Positions 32,616-36,151 of a DNA stretch of 36,151 nucleotides are shown here, in pieces. Source of the DNA: Bacteroidota bacterium. Lineage in GTDB: Bacteria; Bacteroidota; Bacteroidia; NS11-12g; UBA955. Position 1 is the first letter of the stretch. Each line of letters opens with the position of its first letter. The position numbers were made by a program, and so were the translations under genes. Location: positions 1 through 36,151 of the forward strand of contig CANFXY010000009.1 of assembly GCA_947451105.1 (NCBI GenBank), read 5' to 3'. Under the pieces are notes generated by a model, which searched no databases, was not told the DNA's origin, and was given only the letters and a program-made list of their open reading frames with translations.

Positions 32616-33611
32616 ATGAAGATTGACTGCCATGCGCATATAATGCCCGCTAAGTGGCCAGATTTAAAATACAAATTTGGTTATGGAGGGTTTATACATT
32701 TAGTACACGACGAAAAAACCAAAACCGCAGATATGATGCGCGATGATGGGAAGTTTTTCAGAAAGGTTGAAGAAAATTGTTTCAATCCTGAAGCCATACT
32801 TTGGGATATGTCTGCCAATAACGTAGACAAAATGGTTTTGTGTACGGTTCCAGTATTGTTTAATTATTGGGCGAAACCAAAAGATGGGGCATGGTGGGCT
32901 ACTTTTCTGAATGAGCATATTGCTGAAGTTCAAAATAATTATTCAGATAAATTTATTGCCTTGGGGACCTTGCCGATGCAAGACATAGAGCTTTCAATTA
33001 TAGAATTGCAACGCTTGAAAAGTATGGGTGTAAGAGGTGTTCAAATAGGTTCAAATATAAATAAAGTCAATTTGGATGATGAGCGTTTTCTTCCTTTGTA
33101 TGAAGCGATGGAGAGTTTGGATATGGCTTTGTTTGTTCACCCTTGGGAAATGATGGGCGAAGAGTATACTCAGAAATTTTGGTTGCCTTGGTTGGTGGGA
33201 ATGCCCGCTGAAACCAGCCGCGCCATTTGCAGTATGATATTTGGAGGTGTTTTTGACAAATACCCTAATTTGAGGGTAATGTTTGCCCATGCGGGTGGAT
33301 CCTTTCCTTTTACCCTTGGTCGTATCGCGCACGGTTGGGCGGTTAGACCTGATTTGGTTAATTTGAACGACGTTAGAAATCCCAAAGATTATGTTGGTAA
33401 ATTTTGGGTAGATGGTATAACACATGATCAAAAATCATTTGAGTATTTATTGGATTTATTTGGAGCGGATAAAATTTGTTATGGAACCGATTATCCTTTT
33501 CCATTGGGCGACCTAGAGCATGGTAAATTTATAGAGGAGAATCCAAGAATTTCAGAGTTAGATAAAACCAAGATTTTTAGTGAGTCGGTTAAGACATTTT
33601 TAAAATTATAA
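32616..33611 (+). CDS. Amidohydrolase family protein, 2-amino-3-carboxymuconate-6-semialdehyde decarboxylase (ACMSD)-like
   Basis: A 331-residue TIM-barrel metal enzyme. The metal and catalytic residues of ACMSD are all present with nearly identical numbering to the human enzyme: His6 and His8 in CHAHIMP, His175 in FVHPWEMMG, His225 in MFAHAGG and Asp292 in YGTDYPFP. ACMSD decarboxylates the ring-opened product of 3-hydroxyanthranilate, steering the kynurenine pathway away from quinolinate. No other kynurenine gene is in the window. ATG 32616 is chosen over an in-frame TTG at 32598 because the protein then starts MKIDCHAH, as in relatives, and because the promoter box lies between them. Confidence 0.88.
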   Translation: MKIDCHAHIMPAKWPDLKYKFGYGGFIHLVHDEKTKTADMMRDDGKFFRKVEENCFNPEAILWDMSANNVDKMVLCTVPVLFNYWAKPKDGAWWATFLNEHIAEVQNNYSDKFIALGTLPMQDIELSIIELQRLKSMGVRGVQIGSNINKVNLDDERFLPLYEAMESLDMALFVHPWEMMGEEYTQKFWLPWLVGMPAETSRAICSMIFGGVFDKYPNLRVMFAHAGGSFPFTLGRIAHGWAVRPDLVNLNDVRNPKDYVGKFWVDGITHDQKSFEYLLDLFGADKICYGTDYPFPLGDLEHGKFIEENPRISELDKTKIFSESVKTFLKL

Positions 33612-33673
33612 GTATCAAAGACAGCATACTCATATCGAGCAGTTCGAATGCAAGGTTCAAGTTTCTTCAAAGT

Positions 33674-34411
33674 TTGGAGAAGTCTAGAACACGCAGACAA
33701 CTAAGCCTTACAGCAGTTGAGGGTATTAAAGAAATTGAAATGGCCTTAGAGTCAAAAATGCAATTTCATTCGTTGTTTTTTGTGAAAGAACTTGCCAATT
33801 ATGAATTTATACAAGAGATTGTAAGCGCCAATCCTAAAATGGAGCTTTTTGAAATCAGTTCTGATTTGTTTTCTAAAACCGCTTATAGGGAATCAACAGG
33901 CGGTTTGGTCGCGGTTATCCATACAGCTGAAAATAAAATAAGTTCATTTACGCCAAATAAAAATCCACTTGTGTTGGTGATAGATGGCGTTGAAAAGCCA
34001 GGTAATCTAGGGGCTATTTTGCGTACTGCTGATGCCGCTGCAATTGATGCTGTTATTTGCAGCGACTTGCCAGGGGATTTGTACAATCCAAATACAATAA
34101 GGGCAAGTCTTGGTACAGTTTTTACCGTGCCGGTATATGTTGGAAAGGGCGATAAGGTTCGTGCATGGTTGAAAAGCAATCATTTTAAAACCTACTGCAC
34201 CAACTTGCATTTGTCGCACGATTATGATGTAGAAGATTATAAAGGTGCCTGTGCAATTGTTGTAGGCACGGAAGCAACAGGCGTTACGGAAGAATGGATA
34301 CAATTTGCAGATCAAAATGTCAAGATTCCTATGCTGGGCAAAATAGACAGCATGAATGTATCAGTTGCAAGTGCCATTATGCTGTTTGAGGCTAAGAGGC
34401 AAAGAAAATAA
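33674..34411 (+). CDS. TrmH/SpoU family rRNA 2'-O-methyltransferase; true start upstream uncertain
   Basis: A SPOUT-fold RNA ribose methyltransferase. The three SpoU motifs are present: motif 1 DGVEKPGNLGAILRTADA, motif 2 VVGTEATGV and motif 3 IPMLGKIDSMNVSVASA. The TTG at 33674 is the first conventional start, giving 245 residues. In-frame sequence before it translates as SSSNARFKFLQS, the expected start of the N-terminal substrate-binding domain ('...NPRIK-x-L-x-L'), yet holds no ATG, GTG or TTG back to a stop at 33590. Initiation at ATA (33626 or 33632), ATT or ATC, or a sequencing error, would restore a normal N-terminus. It follows the ACMSD-like gene closely. The target nucleotide is unknown. 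Confidence 0.88.
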   Translation: MEKSRTRRQLSLTAVEGIKEIEMALESKMQFHSLFFVKELANYEFIQEIVSANPKMELFEISSDLFSKTAYRESTGGLVAVIHTAENKISSFTPNKNPLVLVIDGVEKPGNLGAILRTADAAAIDAVICSDLPGDLYNPNTIRASLGTVFTVPVYVGKGDKVRAWLKSNHFKTYCTNLHLSHDYDVEDYKGACAIVVGTEATGVTEEWIQFADQNVKIPMLGKIDSMNVSVASAIMLFEAKRQRK

Positions 34412-34560
34412 TTACATTTGAGCACCTTAAAAGGATTGCCATACAGGGAGACAAGAAAGACGACCCATTTTCAGAACCCACTCCAGTGAGTAATAGTATA
34501 CAAAACGGATTTGGTGTTTTCGGAGGGATTAATGAAATGAAGTTTAGAATTCAATTCTAA
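34411..34560 (+). pseudogene. C-terminal remnant of a DUF4249-type lipoprotein gene
   Basis: Immediately after the methyltransferase stop, one frame encodes about 49 residues without a start codon: ITFEHLKRIAIQ, then DDPFSEPTPVSNSIQNGFG, VFGGINEMKFRIQF, and stop TAA at 34558-34560. The 'NPFSEP-x2-V-x-N-I-x-NGLGIFGG' pattern is the C-terminal signature of the Bacteroidota DUF4249 family, normally a roughly 270-400-residue lipoprotein encoded beside a TonB-dependent receptor. An in-frame stop at 34393 closes the frame upstream. The rest of the gene and any receptor partner are missing, so this looks like a fossil of a deletion. Family identity is from pattern memory, not a search. Confidence 0.55.
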
Positions 34561-34562
34561 AC
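34542..34562. repeat. Perfect 21-base palindrome between convergent genes
   Basis: Arms GTTTAGAATT (34542-34551) and AATTCTAAAC (34553-34562) are exact complements around a single C. It overlaps the stop of the DUF4249 remnant and ends 12 bases before the gatA stop. It could serve as a bidirectional terminator in RNA or be a leftover of the lost locus. No U-tract is present. Confidence 0.45.
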
Positions 34563-34574
34563 AAACCCTAAAAA

Positions 34575-35993
34575 CTATTCGAAAGACTTCGCTAAATCGA
34601 GCAATACGCCTTCTGCAAATGGTTTGCCCATTAACTGTATGCCAATAGGCATATTATTCTCTGAGTGGCTGCTATAAGGAATTGAAAGTCCAGGTATGCC
34701 AGCTAGGTTTGCTTGTACGGTAAACAAATCGGCCAAATACATAGCAATAGGGTCACTTGATTTTTCGCCAATTTTAAAAGCCACTGTGCTGGTGGTAGGG
34801 GTTACGATAACATCAAAGTTTTTGAAGATGTCCAAAGTCTTTTGACGGATGAGTTGTCTAACTTTTTGTGCTTTGGTATAATAGGCATCGTAGAAATCGC
34901 TGCTTAGTACAAAAGTGCCTAACATGATTCTTCGTTTTACTTCAGGACCAAATCCCTCGGTTCTTGATTTTTTGAATGTGCTTTCAAGGTCCGTCGCATT
35001 AGGGCTTCTATAGCCATAAGTAAGACCAGAAAAACGGCTTAGATTGCTGCTCGCTTCAGCGGTTGTAAGTACTTGGTAGCAAGGCACCATTTGGTCTAAG
35101 TATGGGAAATCAATACCTTCAACGGTATGGCCTTTTGATTTAAGTTCATTGATAAACTGCTCTGTTTGCGATTTTATTTCAGAATCCAATCCAGGGTGTT
35201 GCAAACAGTCTTTGATGTAGGCAATTTTTAGAGGCTTCTGACTTGACTCTGAATGGTATTGGTATGCTTTATGGGCATACATGGTTGCATCGTGTTCATC
35301 GGCACCACTGATCACTTCCATAATTGCTTGCATGTCTGAAACTGAGGAAGTAAAAGGACCGATTTGATCGAAGCTGCTAGCAAAAGCTATTAGGCCCCAA
35401 CGGCTAATGGTTCCATACGTTGGATACAAGCCATAGGTTCCAGTAAATGCGGCTGGTTGACGGATAGAACCGCCTGTGTCACTGCCTAGAGACAATAAAC
35501 ACATGTCTGCTTGCACTGCAACTGCACTTCCGCCGCTGCTTCCGCCTGGAACGCGGGTTTGGTCTAATGCATTCAGCACAGGGCCAAATGCTGAGTTTTC
35601 ATTGCTTGCGCCCATTGCAAATTCATCGCAATTGGTTCTGGCGATAATGATAGCATCTTCAGCAAGAAGTCTCTCGACCACAGTTGAAGAGTATAAAGAT
35701 TTGAAACCGCTTAAAATTTTTGAAGATGCAGATGAAGCATGGCCTTGGTATACAATATTGTCTTTTATTGCAATGACCATCCCAGCCAATTTGCCTGCTG
35801 TTTTTGCTTCTACTTTAGCTTGAATTTCGGAAGCTTTTTGTTTGGCCTCGTCTGAGAATACTTCTAAAATGGCATTTAGATTTTTATGCTCATCTATTTT
35901 AGATAAGTAGTAATCTACAAGTTGGGGTAATGAAAGCTTGGATTCAGAAATTTCTTTTTGAATTTCCTTCAAAGAAGAAAAGCGTTTTTTCAT
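34575..35993 (-). CDS. gatA: Asp-tRNA(Asn)/Glu-tRNA(Gln) amidotransferase subunit A
   Basis: A 472-residue amidase-signature protein, the glutaminase subunit of the GatCAB complex that converts mischarged Glu-tRNA(Gln) or Asp-tRNA(Asn). The Ser-cis-Ser-Lys triad is visible: Lys77 in VIAIKDNI, Ser152 in GGSSGGSA and nucleophile Ser176 in DTGGSIRQP. The motifs NCDEFAMGASNENSAFGP and the spacing are specific to GatA rather than other amidases. Length is usual. It follows tatA by 12 bp on the minus strand, a pairing seen in other Bacteroidota. gatB and gatC are not in the window. Confidence 0.96.
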   Translation of the reverse strand: MKKRFSSLKEIQKEISESKLSLPQLVDYYLSKIDEHKNLNAILEVFSDEAKQKASEIQAKVEAKTAGKLAGMVIAIKDNIVYQGHASSASSKILSGFKSLYSSTVVERLLAEDAIIIARTNCDEFAMGASNENSAFGPVLNALDQTRVPGGSSGGSAVAVQADMCLLSLGSDTGGSIRQPAAFTGTYGLYPTYGTISRWGLIAFASSFDQIGPFTSSVSDMQAIMEVISGADEHDATMYAHKAYQYHSESSQKPLKIAYIKDCLQHPGLDSEIKSQTEQFINELKSKGHTVEGIDFPYLDQMVPCYQVLTTAEASSNLSRFSGLTYGYRSPNATDLESTFKKSRTEGFGPEVKRRIMLGTFVLSSDFYDAYYTKAQKVRQLIRQKTLDIFKNFDVIVTPTTSTVAFKIGEKSSDPIAMYLADLFTVQANLAGIPGLSIPYSSHSENNMPIGIQLMGKPFAEGVLLDLAKSFE

Positions 35994-36005
35994 TGAGGGA
36001 CCAAA

Positions 36006-36151
36006 CTATTTAGTTTCTTCAGTATCGTTTTTAGGTTTTTCGTTTAAACCTTTTTCGATTTGACCTTTAACGTTGTTCTTAGCGTCATTGAATTCGCGAA
36101 TTCCTGAGCCTAAACCTCTCATTAATTCAGGGATTTTTTTGCCACCAAAGA
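36006..36151 (-). CDS. tatA: Twin-arginine translocase subunit TatA/TatE, 3' end only (partial)
   Basis: The last 48 residues of a TatA/E protein run into the window edge. They begin FGGKKIPELMRGLGSGIREF, the conserved end of the transmembrane-to-amphipathic-helix hinge ('FG-x-KK-(I/L)PE-x-x-RGLG'), and finish with a charged tail rich in Lys, Glu and Asn ending DTEETK. TatA forms the pore for export of folded proteins. The transmembrane helix and start lie outside the window. Confidence 0.93.
   Translation of the reverse strand, partial: FGGKKIPELMRGLGSGIREFNDAKNNVKGQIEKGLNEKPKNDTEETK

Noticed and set aside
20201-33611. ALDH7 and the ACMSD-like gene as one catabolic pathway
   Set aside because: They are about 11 kb apart in different transcription units, and ALDH7 acts on lysine-derived semialdehyde, not on the muconate semialdehyde of the kynurenine route.
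1-36151. Mobile element, phage, defence island or toxin-antitoxin system
   Set aside because: No integrase, transposase, recombinase, terminal repeats, tRNA insertion site, nuclease/helicase cluster or small toxin-like pair could be found on either strand.

Overview
The window is a piece of Bacteroidota chromosome, AT-rich and gene-dense, with mostly housekeeping content. Four things point to this phylum. A large secreted protein ends in a type IX secretion (type B, gliding-motility-associated) sorting domain. Promoters follow the TTTG ... TAnnTTTG pattern of the Bacteroidota primary sigma factor rather than TTGACA/TATAAT. Phylum-typical families are present (IPExxxVDY-like protein next to pyruvate kinase, DUF4286, DUF4249 remnant). 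Several exported proteins have Gln directly after the predicted signal-peptidase site. The class cannot be fixed from this sequence. I see no tRNA, rRNA, CRISPR array, integrase, transposase or phage gene, and no gene-free stretch longer than about 240 bp.

Layout. 1-1330 (minus): the 5' end of rpmB (L28) and a NamZ/DUF1343 exo-muramidase. 1423-8070 (minus): a four-gene operon of TetR regulator, TolC-like channel, lipoprotein adaptor and RND pump, closed by a 13-bp hairpin. 8306-11746: apaG, an M28 glutaminyl-cyclase-like lipoprotein, a PLP-dependent deaminase/desulfhydrase, a patatin and a DUF4286 protein. 11747-17006: an S9 dipeptidyl peptidase, dapD with a translationally coupled GT4 glycosyltransferase, and galE. 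17157-20132 (minus): odhB, kdsC and an SGNH hydrolase. 20201-22551 (plus): an ALDH7-type dehydrogenase and a LytTR response regulator. 22559-27163 (minus): a methyltransferase, the IPExxxVDY-like / pyk / L,D-transpeptidase-like operon, and a GT9 glycosyltransferase. 27334-30963 (plus): the PKD-like T9SS protein. 31043-34411 (plus): a tight run of ferredoxin, NlpC/P60 peptidase, YkgJ-type cysteine-cluster protein, ACMSD-like amidohydrolase and SpoU/TrmH rRNA methyltransferase. 34411-36151: a C-terminal DUF4249 gene remnant, then gatA and the 3' end of tatA on the minus strand.

How the genes connect. Several act on the envelope: the efflux pump, NamZ, the L,D-transpeptidase-like enzyme, the NlpC/P60 peptidase, KdsC (Kdo for LPS), the SGNH hydrolase, glycosyltransferases and GalE, plus DapD (diaminopimelate/lysine). 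The glutaminyl-cyclase-like lipoprotein fits with four proteins encoded here that should expose N-terminal Gln after signal cleavage.

I found no clear new multi-gene system. The observations most worth checking are: a LytTR regulator with Glu in place of the phospho-accepting Asp; the cyclase plus its likely local substrates; promoter boxes so close to ATG that leaderless mRNAs are predicted; an rRNA methyltransferase whose homology begins before any ATG/GTG/TTG; the DUF4249 fossil; and a 10-bp-arm inverted repeat covering a promoter.
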